From JAGLON01 sp041394985 (GTDB lineage Bacteria > Zixibacteria > MSB-5A5 > GN15 > JAAZOE01): a DNA stretch of 64,000 nucleotides. The notes beneath the pieces are model-generated. The model was not told where the DNA came from, searched no databases, and worked only from the letters and a program-made list of their open reading frames with translations. Both the position numbers and the translations under genes were made by a program. Below, one piece after another: positions 1 through 8,732 of this stretch; positions within the stretch are counted from its first letter, which is position 1, and the number at the start of each line of letters is the position of its first letter. Location of the stretch: the NCBI GenBank assembly GCA_041394985.1, contig JAWLBI010000001.1:930001-994000 (forward strand). The letters are read 5' to 3'.

Positions 1-257
1 TAGACGAGGGATACGTCGCATTCCCTCGATCCACACACGCGCTACAATCAGCCATCGCGAAGGCCGAAACCCGCTCTCACCCTCTGCAAGCAGGTCCGCC
101 TCGCGACAGCCAAAAGGGGGGTACATCCCCCCATCATACAAGAGAGGGAGTTACCGTCTCGCCTCAAGGAGGATTCCTTCAGCAATTCTGGAAAACCATA
201 TATCAACAACCGTGCCGGAATAGGCGGGCGAGTTTGTAAATCGTGTAATGTGTGTGA
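1..257. other. Left-edge region without a supported gene
   Basis: Two simple inverted repeats are visible: CGAGGGA (5-11) with TCCCTCG (22-28), and GGGGGG (116-121) with CCCCCC (127-132). A minus-strand reading frame opens at an ATG near 132 and runs off the left edge, but it has no recognisable domain and could be spurious. A 16-base stretch near 34-49 resembles the conserved 16S rRNA segment around E. coli position 1225, but the flanks do not fit 16S. Nothing firm can be named. Confidence 0.3.
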
Positions 258-338
258 TTGCTTTTAGTTAGGAGGATATTGCTGTGTGATAATTATGGAA
301 TGCGATGCGGAAGAATTCGCAGATGCGAGTTTTTTCGG

Positions 339-2477
339 CTATTCTTCTCGCAGATGCGAATTCGGCGCGAGACCATATCTGTTGATTTTACTGCGAACCG
401 AACTCTCGCCAATCCCCAGCTCGCGGGCGACGGCGCTGCGGTTCCAGGCGTGCCGCTCCAGAAGTGCCGCCAGCCGCTCGCGCTCCGGCACATAATCCGC
501 CATCACCCGGTCGGCCATCTTCGCGATATCCCGCTCGCACAGTACGATCAGCTTCTCCAGTTCGGCTTTGAGCTCCCGGACATTCCCCGGCCAATCGCGA
601 TTTTCCAATCCCGTGACCAGCCGTGCGAACGCCTCGCTATTGCCATTGACCGACAGGTCCGCGCGGTGCAGGAAATGCTCGGTCAGGGGGGCGATGTCAT
701 CGATCCGCTCGGACAGCGGCGGCAGGTGAATTTCCACATGCCTCAGCCGCTGGTACAGATCGGGCCGGAACAGGTTGTTGCCCACCCGCTCCTTCAAATC
801 GGCATTGGTCGCCGACAACAGCCGGAAACTGACCGTCCGCTCGGCATTCTCGCCCAGGCGGCGGAGGCTGTTTCGCTCGAGCACATCCAGCAGTTTCGCC
901 TGCATCTGCGGCGTCGCATCCGCGATTTCATTCAGGAACAGCGTGCCGCCATTGGCCTGCTCGATCAAACCGATCCGCTCGCCGGTCGCGCCCGTGAAGG
1001 CGCCCTTGCCGTGCCCGAACAGCTCCGCCTCGATCATGTCGTTGGGAATCGCACTGATATTGATGGAGACGAAATCCCCGGTGAGGCCGCTGAGCTCGTG
1101 GATGTAGCGGGCGAGTTGATCCTTGCCCGTACCGGTCGGCCCCAGCAGCAAGATGGACATCGGCGAGTTGGCGATATTGGCCGCCATCTCGAGGTTGTCC
1201 TTCATCGTTTTTGAAACGGCGATCATCGGCGTTTTGGTGCTGCCGGCGGGGGGAGCCGCAACTTTGTGGCCGGGCAGTTCGCGGTCGACTTTTTCGACGA
1301 AGTAGGCGACCTCTTCGGTCTCGAAATATTTGCGCGCCATATACAGGAGCGCCTGGCGCTCGCCGTTGCGATAGAGGCCGGAGGTCGCGGCGGTGTAGCG
1401 TGTGACGGCCAGGTCATAATTCGATTCGATCATGGCAAACATCTCGATGGCCTTGGCGAACCACTCGCGTGCAGACTGCTCCTTACCGGCAATGGCATCG
1501 AGCTGTGCGAAGACGCGCCAGCAGGCGGCGATTTCGACGCGCTCATTGAGATGCTCGGACACTTGAAGCGCCTCGTCGGCGAACTGCTTGGCCTTGTCGT
1601 ATTGTTTGAGGCCGAAATAAGCATCGGCGATGCGGCGTTTGATTTGCGAGACGAGGTCGGATTTGGGCGCGATTTCCAGAGAGATACTCAGGCCTTGTTG
1701 GAGCGCCTCGAGCGCGGGCTGATATTCCTCGGCCAGCAGGTGTATCCACCCGAGGTTTTCGTAGTAGATGGCGCCTCGGCGTGATTCCTGATGATCTTCT
1801 ATGGGAAACTCGGTAATTATTTTAAATGCACCTTTGAAATTAAAATATAGTGAATCGAGCATTGCTGAATTTATGATAATTGGTAAATGATTCTTTGCAT
1901 GTGTCCCGAAGCTCTGTATTTGATACAGTATAGACCGAGCCTTCCTCAATTCTCCATGATTATAGTATATCGAAAAGATATTTATTAATATCGCAATCTC
2001 ATTATCATAGTCTTTTAATGAACTATAAATCTCGCGACTTTGCTCCAATTGTCTTAAAGCCAGTCGATTGTCACCAATTTTAAAAGATACGAAGGCCAAC
2101 CTATTTAAAACATTGCCCTGTTCACGAACTAATTTGCAGCGTTTATAATATACATATGATTCAATAAGAAACTCTCTCGCCTCAAGATAATCACCCTTTT
2201 CAATAAAGAACCAACCTAAAAGAAATTTCCCTTTTGCATATTCTTTATGATCATTTGTCTTCTCAAAATAATCTAATGCGACCTTCAATAGATTTAAATT
2301 CTCCAGTTTGCCAAGATAAAGATAAACTTCAGCCGATATTAAGTAGTAATGGGCCTTTTCAACATCCGATAATTCCTTCACATCAATGGCCCTTAAACGT
2401 TGCTGGGCATGTGCGAATTGTCGATTCTGTATAAATTGCCTTATTTCATGCAAACATACATTTGTCTGAGTATCCAT
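339..2477 (-). CDS. TPR-domain sigma-54-dependent transcriptional activator (AAA+, Fis-type HTH)
   Basis: A 712-residue regulator. Residues ~1-400 are helical TPR-like repeats in place of a receiver or PAS domain, so the input is probably a protein or peptide contact. Residues ~425-660 are a sigma-54 interaction AAA+ domain: Walker A GPTGTGKD (~445), the sigma-54-contacting GAFTGA loop (~491), Walker B in GGTLFLNEIAD (~511), arginine fingers in FRPDLYQRL and the signature DWPGNVREL. Residues ~679-708 form a Fis-type helix-turn-helix. The Walker B aspartate usual in this family (FLDE) is asparagine, which could slow ATP hydrolysis. The 5' third (about 1790-2477) is clearly AT-rich while the rest is GC-rich, suggesting a mosaic gene. 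It starts 4 bp after the small exported-peptide gene and is probably cotranscribed with it. The domain call is firm; signal and targets are unknown. Confidence 0.93.
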   Translation of the reverse strand: MDTQTNVCLHEIRQFIQNRQFAHAQQRLRAIDVKELSDVEKAHYYLISAEVYLYLGKLENLNLLKVALDYFEKTNDHKEYAKGKFLLGWFFIEKGDYLEAREFLIESYVYYKRCKLVREQGNVLNRLAFVSFKIGDNRLALRQLEQSREIYSSLKDYDNEIAILINIFSIYYNHGELRKARSILYQIQSFGTHAKNHLPIIINSAMLDSLYFNFKGAFKIITEFPIEDHQESRRGAIYYENLGWIHLLAEEYQPALEALQQGLSISLEIAPKSDLVSQIKRRIADAYFGLKQYDKAKQFADEALQVSEHLNERVEIAACWRVFAQLDAIAGKEQSAREWFAKAIEMFAMIESNYDLAVTRYTAATSGLYRNGERQALLYMARKYFETEEVAYFVEKVDRELPGHKVAAPPAGSTKTPMIAVSKTMKDNLEMAANIANSPMSILLLGPTGTGKDQLARYIHELSGLTGDFVSINISAIPNDMIEAELFGHGKGAFTGATGERIGLIEQANGGTLFLNEIADATPQMQAKLLDVLERNSLRRLGENAERTVSFRLLSATNADLKERVGNNLFRPDLYQRLRHVEIHLPPLSERIDDIAPLTEHFLHRADLSVNGNSEAFARLVTGLENRDWPGNVRELKAELEKLIVLCERDIAKMADRVMADYVPERERLAALLERHAWNRSAVARELGIGESSVRSKINRYGLAPNSHLREE

Positions 2478-2481
2478 AGTT

Positions 2482-2784
2482 TTAACTGCCCACGTTAACG
2501 ATTGATGTTATACAGTTTAGAGAATTGTCAAGAATTTCAATTACTCTGATGATTGTTACAGGGATATCCATTGATTCAGCATTTAGCGTAAGATTTTCCT
2601 CTTCTAATGGAATCACTGCCGATTGTACCGGATCATCCCAATCAGTTCCTTCATTCGTATCATCAGGTGTACCGTCGGCGGGGCGGGTGGCTTCGGTGGG
2701 GCTAGGGGGGCCGCCGCCTGCGATTATCGGCGATACGCACAGCACCAAGAGTATAATCAGTGAAAAGACGATTGACTTTTTCAT
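2482..2784 (-). CDS. Small exported peptide/protein upstream of the TPR activator
   Basis: A 100-residue product. The start chosen begins MKKSIVFSLII because an AGGCAGG-type ribosome site lies just upstream and the next ~22 residues are a classical Sec signal peptide ending near SPIIAGG. A longer in-frame start at 2883 would bury the signal peptide. The mature part is acidic and rich in Pro, Thr and Asp, with two cysteines near the C-terminus or in the flanking region and no recognised fold. It ends 4 bp before the sigma-54 activator, so the two are likely one operon. Small exported precursor plus TPR regulator recalls RRNPP peptide signalling, but that is inference; it could equally be a secreted structural protein. 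Confidence 0.7.
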   Translation of the reverse strand: MKKSIVFSLIILLVLCVSPIIAGGGPPSPTEATRPADGTPDDTNEGTDWDDPVQSAVIPLEEENLTLNAESMDIPVTIIRVIEILDNSLNCITSIVNVGS

Positions 2785-2951
2785 AATACACCTGCCTCTC
2801 ATGCGATCTGTTCCCCACGACTTCGTCTGAGATTCCATATTAAAGATTTGTGTTAGGTGACGATTCCCGGCGGATGCGACCATCCGGCGGGCACGGGATA
2901 TTTTGATAGAGTGAAGTCAGTCGCCCTGCGCCACCCTCTCTTGTATCTTAC

Positions 2952-2980
2952 AAAGTAGATATGATTCAAGGTGTTGTCAA
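2952..2980 (-). promoter_or_regulatory. Sigma-70-type promoter for the exported-peptide/activator operon
   Basis: On the minus strand TTGACA (2975-2980) is separated by 17 bases from TACTTT (2952-2957). This predicts a 5' leader of ~160 nt before the start at 2784. An 8-bp-armed palindrome (2997-3017) lies just upstream of the -35 and could be an operator. Confidence 0.55.
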
Positions 2981-2996
2981 GAATAAATATGACTCT

Positions 2997-3017
2997 CCCT
3001 GACAGATTCTGTCAGGG
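2997..3017. repeat. Perfect inverted repeat upstream of the peptide/activator promoter
   Basis: CCCTGACA and TGTCAGGG flank a 5-base loop. It sits about 17 bp upstream of the -35 on the minus strand. It could be a regulator site or a hairpin of the adjacent dispersed repeats. A T-run follows only after a gap, so terminator function is doubtful. Confidence 0.5.
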
Positions 3018-3050
3018 CAACACGATTTTTTTGCAAATGTGACACGAATT

Positions 3051-3300
3051 GAAGAGGCAAGAGCAGATTCTCACGTCGGCCGCCTAGGCGAACTCCTCAG
3101 AATGACGAGGTTGTGGCCCATCCCTTTTTGGCCCTGCAAAAAGGGTGGGTTCCCGCAATACATGGATTGTTTGTGCACGAGGACGTACACCAACCACGAA
3201 AAATTTCTTTCATGCGGGCCGGGAGACCAGGCCCCTACGGAAGAGGCAAGAGCGGATTGCCACGTCGCTCGACTGGGAAGCCTCGCTCCTCGCAATGACC
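3051..3300. repeat. Dispersed intergenic repeat block
   Basis: Between genes at 2785-3475 lie repeat modules rather than coding sequence. GAGGCAAGAGCRGATT-type units occur at 3053-3112 and 3241-3300, related to a copy at 39153-39212. An ~85-bp unit at 3113-3198 recurs in inverse orientation at 38681-38763 with only a few differences. The palindrome CGCCTAGGCG is embedded at about 3081-3090. Short frames across the block follow the repeats and are not supported as genes. Confidence 0.75.
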
Positions 3301-3475
3301 GGTGGTTATTGATGCATTGATGGAATATTGTAGAAGAGAGAATAATACCGGCACAATCCGCTCGCCCTCTTTACCGAGGAGGGGCTGGGGGGAGGTCAGG
3401 CGCATAGACAGCAATGGCAGACTCCCGAAGAAGTCTGCCGCTGCCATCAAAAGACTATCGATGCGACATGCCGTC

Positions 3476-5356
3476 CTATCGCTGCATGCTCATGATCGAA
3501 ACATCCGGCTCGACCAGGCATGGCTCGGGCCCAGACCGGAAAATATAGTTCACAAGATACACCGCATCTCCGATATTTACTGATCCATCGCAGTTCACAT
3601 CGCCGATTTCCAGCGGCTTCGGAGGAGGGCCGCCTCGGAAAATGTACTCGATAAGATACACCGCATCTCCGATGTTGACGCGGCAATCTCCGTTCACATC
3701 TCCCGTACGCGAGGTAATCATGACCCGGCACTCAAACTGGCGGAACTCCTCGCACTCGGCATCATAACACGTGGTCAGGATCACCGAGGCCGTGTCGCCA
3801 AGGTTAACGAGATTCGGCGTGCAGATGGAGAATTTCACCGTGTCAGGAGTCATAAGCGGGAACTGCGGCATATGCGTTTCCCAATAGGTCCACCCGGACG
3901 GCGGCAGGAACCTGGTCCAGACCGTGTCAAGCACGGGGAGACTGTCGAGGCCGATGGAGAACTCATAGCACACCAGCTCCTCGGGCGAGCACTCCCAGAT
4001 GATATCGAAGCAGCGTTCGACGACGATCAATGTGCTGCAGCAATCGGTCGTAAACTTGGCCCTCAGGCACCCCAGGCCGGTGTCGGGGATGATATAATCG
4101 GTCGTGATCGCGGCGGACTGTCCCGGACCGAGAATCGTATCGAGCGGAACATTCTCTATGAATACCTCGCCCTGCAAGCCGAATCCCTCGGCGAAGAAGC
4201 CGACTGCATCGACGCGGCATGAATCATGCGAATCATTGTACAGGTTCAAGGAAATCGAAACCTGCTGGTTGGGCATCAGGTCGTTCTCGGGATCGACGGT
4301 CAGCGCATAGCCGAACATCTCACAGCGATCGAGGTCGCAGCGATGCCCGATGTGCTGCGAGAACAGCGCATAGTCCGACTGATTGATGAGCCCCTCGCCG
4401 GTATAGTCGTTGCAGGATGAATAGTTGAAATCATCCCTGACCGACACGATAAGGTCGCCGGTGTTATCCAGCATCTTCACGGGCACGGTATCGAAGACGC
4501 AGGCATTGGTTTTGACGACTGCCATGCACAAGTCGCCGCAACGGCCGCCCTGCATATAAAATGTGACCATCCCGTTTTCGTCGGATGGCGTCGCCGCCGT
4601 TATCATCGTGAAATCGGATTCCGATTCGTGGCAGGCGAGCGCCTCGTCACATTGAATGAATTCGATATAGACCGATCCTTCTCCGACGATAGGATTATCG
4701 AATTCGTCGCGCAGATATACGCGGAAGGGCGCATCACCGGCCGGACACACCAGGAAAACCGGGTCGCAATAGGAATACTGACAGATATCCAGGCTGACAC
4801 ACGAGCCGATCGATGGATCCTCGCAGGTGCATTCGACGGGTGTCGAGCCCAGTGCGAGAAACAGGATATCCAGCGTATCGATGATGCAGTCGCCGTTGGG
4901 GTCGCCGTTGGCGAGCGGTTGAGGCGGAGGACCGCCCGAGCAGATAAAATCTATCAAGTATTCAACATCGGCAATACTATCAATGATGCCGTCACCGTTC
5001 GCATCTCCCGGAGTTTGCCCCGGACAGGCATTTAAATTCTGCCAGAATCCATGCCTAACGATCAAACCCGGAGCCTCGGATACGCCAATAATGGTCTGGC
5101 TCATTGTACCGGTGATGGCAATACCGCCTCCCTGGGATGTCGTTCCTCCCGATGATACGACTTTCCAGAACACGGTCGTGTCTTCCGCCGCGGCCGCATC
5201 AAATAGTGCACCGTCGACATTGATACCGTTTGTCCGCGCCTGCCGAAGCATTTCAGAAACGTCTTGTGCCTCGATAGTAATCGGATTCGCAGAGGCAAGC
5301 AATGGCACCAACAGGAGAAACACCGCGGCGAGGCATAACTTATACTTTCCGGCCAT
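3476..5356 (-). CDS. Exported protein with two dockerin-type domains
   Basis: A 626-residue secreted protein with an N-terminal signal peptide (about 1-24, ending LLASANP). Residues ~112-175 hold a first dockerin-like pair (GDANGDGIIDSIADVEYLID and GDPNGDCIID). The C-terminal ~65 residues hold a second, more canonical pair ending NIGDAVYLVNYIF. The middle contains Cys-rich beta-type segments, one of which (CPAGDAPFRVYLRDEFDNP) resembles a module repeated in the 949-residue protein at 52655-55504. Calcium-binding dockerin loops normally bind cohesins; no cohesin is seen in this window. It lies 2 bp downstream of the tail-fibre-repeat protein, so they are probably one operon. Confidence 0.85.
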   Translation of the reverse strand: MAGKYKLCLAAVFLLLVPLLASANPITIEAQDVSEMLRQARTNGINVDGALFDAAAAEDTTVFWKVVSSGGTTSQGGGIAITGTMSQTIIGVSEAPGLIVRHGFWQNLNACPGQTPGDANGDGIIDSIADVEYLIDFICSGGPPPQPLANGDPNGDCIIDTLDILFLALGSTPVECTCEDPSIGSCVSLDICQYSYCDPVFLVCPAGDAPFRVYLRDEFDNPIVGEGSVYIEFIQCDEALACHESESDFTMITAATPSDENGMVTFYMQGGRCGDLCMAVVKTNACVFDTVPVKMLDNTGDLIVSVRDDFNYSSCNDYTGEGLINQSDYALFSQHIGHRCDLDRCEMFGYALTVDPENDLMPNQQVSISLNLYNDSHDSCRVDAVGFFAEGFGLQGEVFIENVPLDTILGPGQSAAITTDYIIPDTGLGCLRAKFTTDCCSTLIVVERCFDIIWECSPEELVCYEFSIGLDSLPVLDTVWTRFLPPSGWTYWETHMPQFPLMTPDTVKFSICTPNLVNLGDTASVILTTCYDAECEEFRQFECRVMITSRTGDVNGDCRVNIGDAVYLIEYIFRGGPPPKPLEIGDVNCDGSVNIGDAVYLVNYIFRSGPEPCLVEPDVSIMSMQR

Positions 5357-5358
5357 GG

Positions 5359-7095
5359 TTATTCTCCTTCGTTTGATGAACCGATTGCGGAAGTCGTCGC
5401 GAAATCGTTATCCTTCACGACTTCAAATCGTTCTTTTTCGTATCCCTTTCTCTTTGCAACTACACGATACCCGAATGCAGCGGAGTGACGGCCGCCATTG
5501 CTTTCGATGACCTCGAATGACTCCGCATGGCGCTTGACGACAAGCGTGTTGCACTCATCATACGGCGTTAAAAACACCTGTATGGGATGGTCGTCTGAGA
5601 TAACGACCGTTTCCAAAAATATCTGATCGAGCCTAATTGTGGCGCTTCCATTCTCCAGCTGCCCCTCGCCGAAGTCCTCGAACCACACCTCAGGTGATTC
5701 CTGGCAATACACTTTAGTCATGCCGAGTGATGTCGGAATAACGGCGTTTTTTGTGCCGTTCGATTGAAGCAGGTTACCCTCGATTTTTGTCTCGCCTCGC
5801 ACCCAGAGGCCTTTACTGGTTGCGGCATTATTATATCCGACGACATGCACCGGGTAAGTTGCCCCGGAGACTTGATTTCCCACAAAAAGCGCTTCGCCGG
5901 AGGAGCCGTTTGATAGAAACATTGTCGGTTCACTGGATGAGCTGTTGCGGAATGATACCGCCGGAGTCGAGGATGCATTGACATCGAAGAGAGCGCCAGG
6001 CGATGTCGTTCCGATGCCGACACGACTACCGTTGTCGTAAATCAGTGAATTCGAAAATGGGCTTGTCCCGTTTCCTTTTACCAGACGCCCTGCCGTAATG
6101 GAGGATACTCCCGTTCCACCGTTTCCGACTGCCAGATCTGTCCCGATCCAATTACCATTATTTACTGAACTTAGAGTAGCTAAATCTCCCAACCCAAGGT
6201 TGGTGCGGGCTGCACTGGCAGTCGAAGCGCCCGTTCCGCCGTTGACAACAGTGAGATCAGTTCCGGACCAGTTGCCATTATTGATTGTACTCAGTGTCGC
6301 CAGCGTTCCCAATCCCAGGTTAGTACGCGCACCGGATGCCGTCGTCGCACCGGTACCGCCATTGGTCAAAGCCAGCGCCGTTCCCGACCAGTTTCCGTTG
6401 TTGATCGTGTTCAGCGTCGCAAGTGTGCCTAACCCGAGATTGGAGCGCGCAGCCGAGGCGCTGCCCAGGTCGCTCAAGTTGTTGCTCTGCAACAAGGCGG
6501 AATTCCAGATTTGAGAATTTCCGCCGAGTGCGGTAATAACGCCATTCACATCGAGCATTGTGGTTGGCGATATTGTCCCGATGCCGACACTGCCGGATTC
6601 ATGATAAATATCGTTACCGGAAATTATCCAATCATTGTCGGCGCCTGCGACCATAGCCGTGTCGGCATAGATTGCCGTATGCGAATAGAATGATGTGTCC
6701 GCAATCACGGCATGACCGGCATTTTCGGCGCGAAACGCATATGGAACGGCGATTAATCGCTGCCGCGGATCCAGTTCGCTGCCGCCGTCAACGGACAGCG
6801 CCAGCCAAAGATTATCATTGTCGGCAATGGCCACATCAATCGGATTATCATTCCCCAGCATGACATTGAATAATCCAACAGTGGTGACGACCGCCAGTGT
6901 ATCGCTCCAGACGATATTTCCCGCAAATTCATTGTCATAAATGGTAAATGATATATCGTATGTACCATCGGCCAATGCGGTTCCGAGTTCATTGGTCAAT
7001 CTTCCCTGATAATTAATGATCCCGGGAACGGCCCCCAATGCCGCGACCGACAATACAAATACCATTAGCAGAGTCGCACATATACCCCTCGACAT
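5359..7095 (-). CDS. Exported protein with tandem phage-tail-fibre-like GGTGATTA repeats
   Basis: A 578-residue protein with a signal peptide (~1-22), then a beta domain (GIINYQGRLTNELG...) common at the start of FCB surface proteins. Residues ~205-340 contain about four ~32-residue repeats built on NNGNWSGT...GGTGATTASGARTNLGLG, a motif familiar from phage tail fibres and collar-type trimeric beta proteins. VGIGT-S-P units flank them. The C-terminal ~120 residues form an unnamed beta domain ending in a polar tail. It precedes the dockerin protein by 2 bp, so the pair may form a surface fibre. Function is inferred from repeats only. Confidence 0.8.
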   Translation of the reverse strand: MSRGICATLLMVFVLSVAALGAVPGIINYQGRLTNELGTALADGTYDISFTIYDNEFAGNIVWSDTLAVVTTVGLFNVMLGNDNPIDVAIADNDNLWLALSVDGGSELDPRQRLIAVPYAFRAENAGHAVIADTSFYSHTAIYADTAMVAGADNDWIISGNDIYHESGSVGIGTISPTTMLDVNGVITALGGNSQIWNSALLQSNNLSDLGSASAARSNLGLGTLATLNTINNGNWSGTALALTNGGTGATTASGARTNLGLGTLATLSTINNGNWSGTDLTVVNGGTGASTASAARTNLGLGDLATLSSVNNGNWIGTDLAVGNGGTGVSSITAGRLVKGNGTSPFSNSLIYDNGSRVGIGTTSPGALFDVNASSTPAVSFRNSSSSEPTMFLSNGSSGEALFVGNQVSGATYPVHVVGYNNAATSKGLWVRGETKIEGNLLQSNGTKNAVIPTSLGMTKVYCQESPEVWFEDFGEGQLENGSATIRLDQIFLETVVISDDHPIQVFLTPYDECNTLVVKRHAESFEVIESNGGRHSAAFGYRVVAKRKGYEKERFEVVKDNDFATTSAIGSSNEGE

Positions 7096-7173
7096 AGTAT
7101 GCCTCCTACAAGTAAAAATGTGTGTAGAAACTCGATTAACGCTTTGTGCTCAATGATAGGTAGCCCGATACAT

Positions 7174-7202
7174 AATAAAGTTGCTCTTATGTCTTGTGTC
7201 AA
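7174..7202 (-). promoter_or_regulatory. Sigma-70-type promoter for the tail-fibre-repeat/dockerin operon
   Basis: Minus-strand TTGACA (7197-7202), 17-base spacer, TTTATT (7174-7179), about 80 bp upstream of the start at 7095. The 7096-7428 gap otherwise holds only the terminator of the PDZ gene. Confidence 0.6.
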
Positions 7203-7253
7203 TGGAATTGTTATAAATATTAAAGTCATTGGCTGAAATTCCCGCATTGACCG

Positions 7254-7294
7254 AAATAAAAACCCCCGGGGGGAGGACCCGGGGGGTGGGTTTT
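7254..7294 (-). terminator. Intrinsic terminator of the double-PDZ gene
   Basis: Read on the minus strand, a C-rich arm (ACCCCCC) pairs with GGGGGT followed directly by a T-run interrupted by one A. It lies ~135 bp past the stop of the PDZ protein gene. Confidence 0.6.
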
Positions 7295-7428
7295 AGATAG
7301 AAGGAGGGAGTTGTTGAATGTCTTGAGCCTTTAGTACCTATCCGATTCTTGCATAAGGCAGGAGTTCGGAAATCGCATCCCGCCGAGCCGTGTGATCGGC
7401 AGGCTGCGATGCGTTGCGTGTTGGATGT

Positions 7429-8508
7429 TTAATCCAGTTTTTCTTTAATCTCTTTGAGCTCCTTTCGCAAAGATTTCAGTTCTTCTTTCAGTTGATCTAT
7501 ATCTTCACTATCATTATTGTCGCGCTTCATCTTGCGGATGTAGACGTCATTATCGTCGTCGTCCTTGTTATTCTTGTGGATGATGATATCGTGGTCGTCA
7601 TCCATGAACCGCCCCTTGCGGATGACGATGTTGTCATCGTCGAAATCGCTGTCACCGTAAAAATGGAAGCGTCCGTTCTTGTCGAATATCTGCGGCATTC
7701 CGAAATTACCGAGGTTCGGGAAGGTGAATGCGTTCATTCCCATCTCACTCTCAGCGACTTCAACGGACAGCGTCTTCTTTTCGCCGCGGCGCAGCAGCTT
7801 TACATCGACCTTATCGCCTTCCGATTTCGCAGCGATGTATTCCTGTAAATCCTGCGAGGCCTCAATCGATTGATCATCCACGCCGATGACGACATCACCG
7901 GCCTTGAGCCCGGCCTTGGCGGCAGGGGAATCATCCATAACTTCGACAACTAAGACACCATTGCCGTCCTGTACACCAAAGTAATCACCGAGTTGCTCGT
8001 TCAAATCCTGAATCGACACGCCGATATATCCGGATTTCTCGCCGTTATTCATCCAGGTGCGAGCGTATCCGAACGGGCCGTTTTTTTCGATCAGAACCTG
8101 CTTTTCAAATTCCTCCGGACGACTGGCAATTTCAATAGTAGTCTTTTTCGTATCATCGCCGCGCATGTAGACGACAGTGACCTTATCTCCGATGTTTTTA
8201 TCGACGACGAAATCCTTGAGCGCCTTCGATCCGTCAATGTCATGACCGTCGAAACCGATTATAACATCGCCTTCCTCAAGCCCTGCTTCATCGGCAGGAG
8301 AACCATTAATAATGTCAACGACAACGATCCCCTTATCCGTGGGCAAATCGAAGGCATCGGCTACATCTTCATCGTTGCTCTGGGTGTACACGCCGATGTA
8401 TGGGTTTTTGTTTTCAGAACCTTTTTTCGTGTCGGCTATCCCGGTTGCTGCGAGCACGAGGGTCAGGGCAAGCACGACGGTGAGGGCCAGTATCACGTGC
8501 TTTTTCAT
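7429..8508 (-). CDS. Exported double-PDZ domain protein
   Basis: A 359-residue protein with a signal peptide (~1-25). Two PDZ domains follow (about 35-130 and 165-260), each with a carboxylate-binding-type IGV segment and an AGL-GDVIIG core, as in DegP/HtrA tails. There is no serine protease domain. A hydrophilic Asp/Asn/Lys-rich region leads to a C-terminal coiled coil (DQLKEELKSLRKELKEIKEK). It probably acts as a periplasmic scaffold or folding adaptor. A good ribosome site (GGAGAT) precedes the start. The gene is monocistronic with its own terminator. Confidence 0.87.
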   Translation of the reverse strand: MKKHVILALTVVLALTLVLAATGIADTKKGSENKNPYIGVYTQSNDEDVADAFDLPTDKGIVVVDIINGSPADEAGLEEGDVIIGFDGHDIDGSKALKDFVVDKNIGDKVTVVYMRGDDTKKTTIEIASRPEEFEKQVLIEKNGPFGYARTWMNNGEKSGYIGVSIQDLNEQLGDYFGVQDGNGVLVVEVMDDSPAAKAGLKAGDVVIGVDDQSIEASQDLQEYIAAKSEGDKVDVKLLRRGEKKTLSVEVAESEMGMNAFTFPNLGNFGMPQIFDKNGRFHFYGDSDFDDDNIVIRKGRFMDDDHDIIIHKNNKDDDDNDVYIRKMKRDNNDSEDIDQLKEELKSLRKELKEIKEKLD

Positions 8509-8697
8509 AATTTATCTCCTCCGAATTCAATCGGTTATTTTTTCTGCGGGTTCCGCTTTGTTTGTACTTTCTATGTTTCGTCCGGTTCCCTTCGTTTGTC
8601 AATACCTTTTACAACAGCGCATCAATTTTGGGTTGTTAAGAAGTGTTAAACTTTTGAACGGCCCCAATCGCAAAGTTTGCGATTAGGAAATAAGTAG

Positions 8698-8726
8698 TTG
8701 ACAAAAACAAGCGGTGCGCTTATAGT
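8698..8726 (+). promoter_or_regulatory. Strong sigma-70 promoter of the candidate structured RNA
   Basis: TTGACA (8698-8703), exactly 17 bases, TATAGT (8721-8726). This is among the best promoter matches in the window, yet no convincing gene follows for ~960 bp. Confidence 0.7.
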
Positions 8727-8732
8727 ATTTGT

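Noticed and set aside
34..49. 16-base similarity to the conserved 16S rRNA segment around E. coli 1225
   Set aside because: Flanking sequence does not fold or align as 16S, and the rest of the gene is absent.
1..132. Open minus-strand frame starting at an ATG near 132
   Set aside because: Only ~44 codons before the edge, no domain and hairpins in the same stretch; coding cannot be judged.
258..1214. 318-codon plus-strand frame
   Set aside because: Antisense to the AAA+ domain of the sigma-54 activator; an artefact of GC-rich coding.
2997..3034. Palindrome plus T-run as an intrinsic terminator
   Set aside because: The T-run starts ~9 bases after the stem and no plus-strand gene lies upstream.
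3039..3583. Several 60-95-codon frames on both strands
   Set aside because: They follow dispersed repeats that recur elsewhere in other frames, with no ribosome sites.
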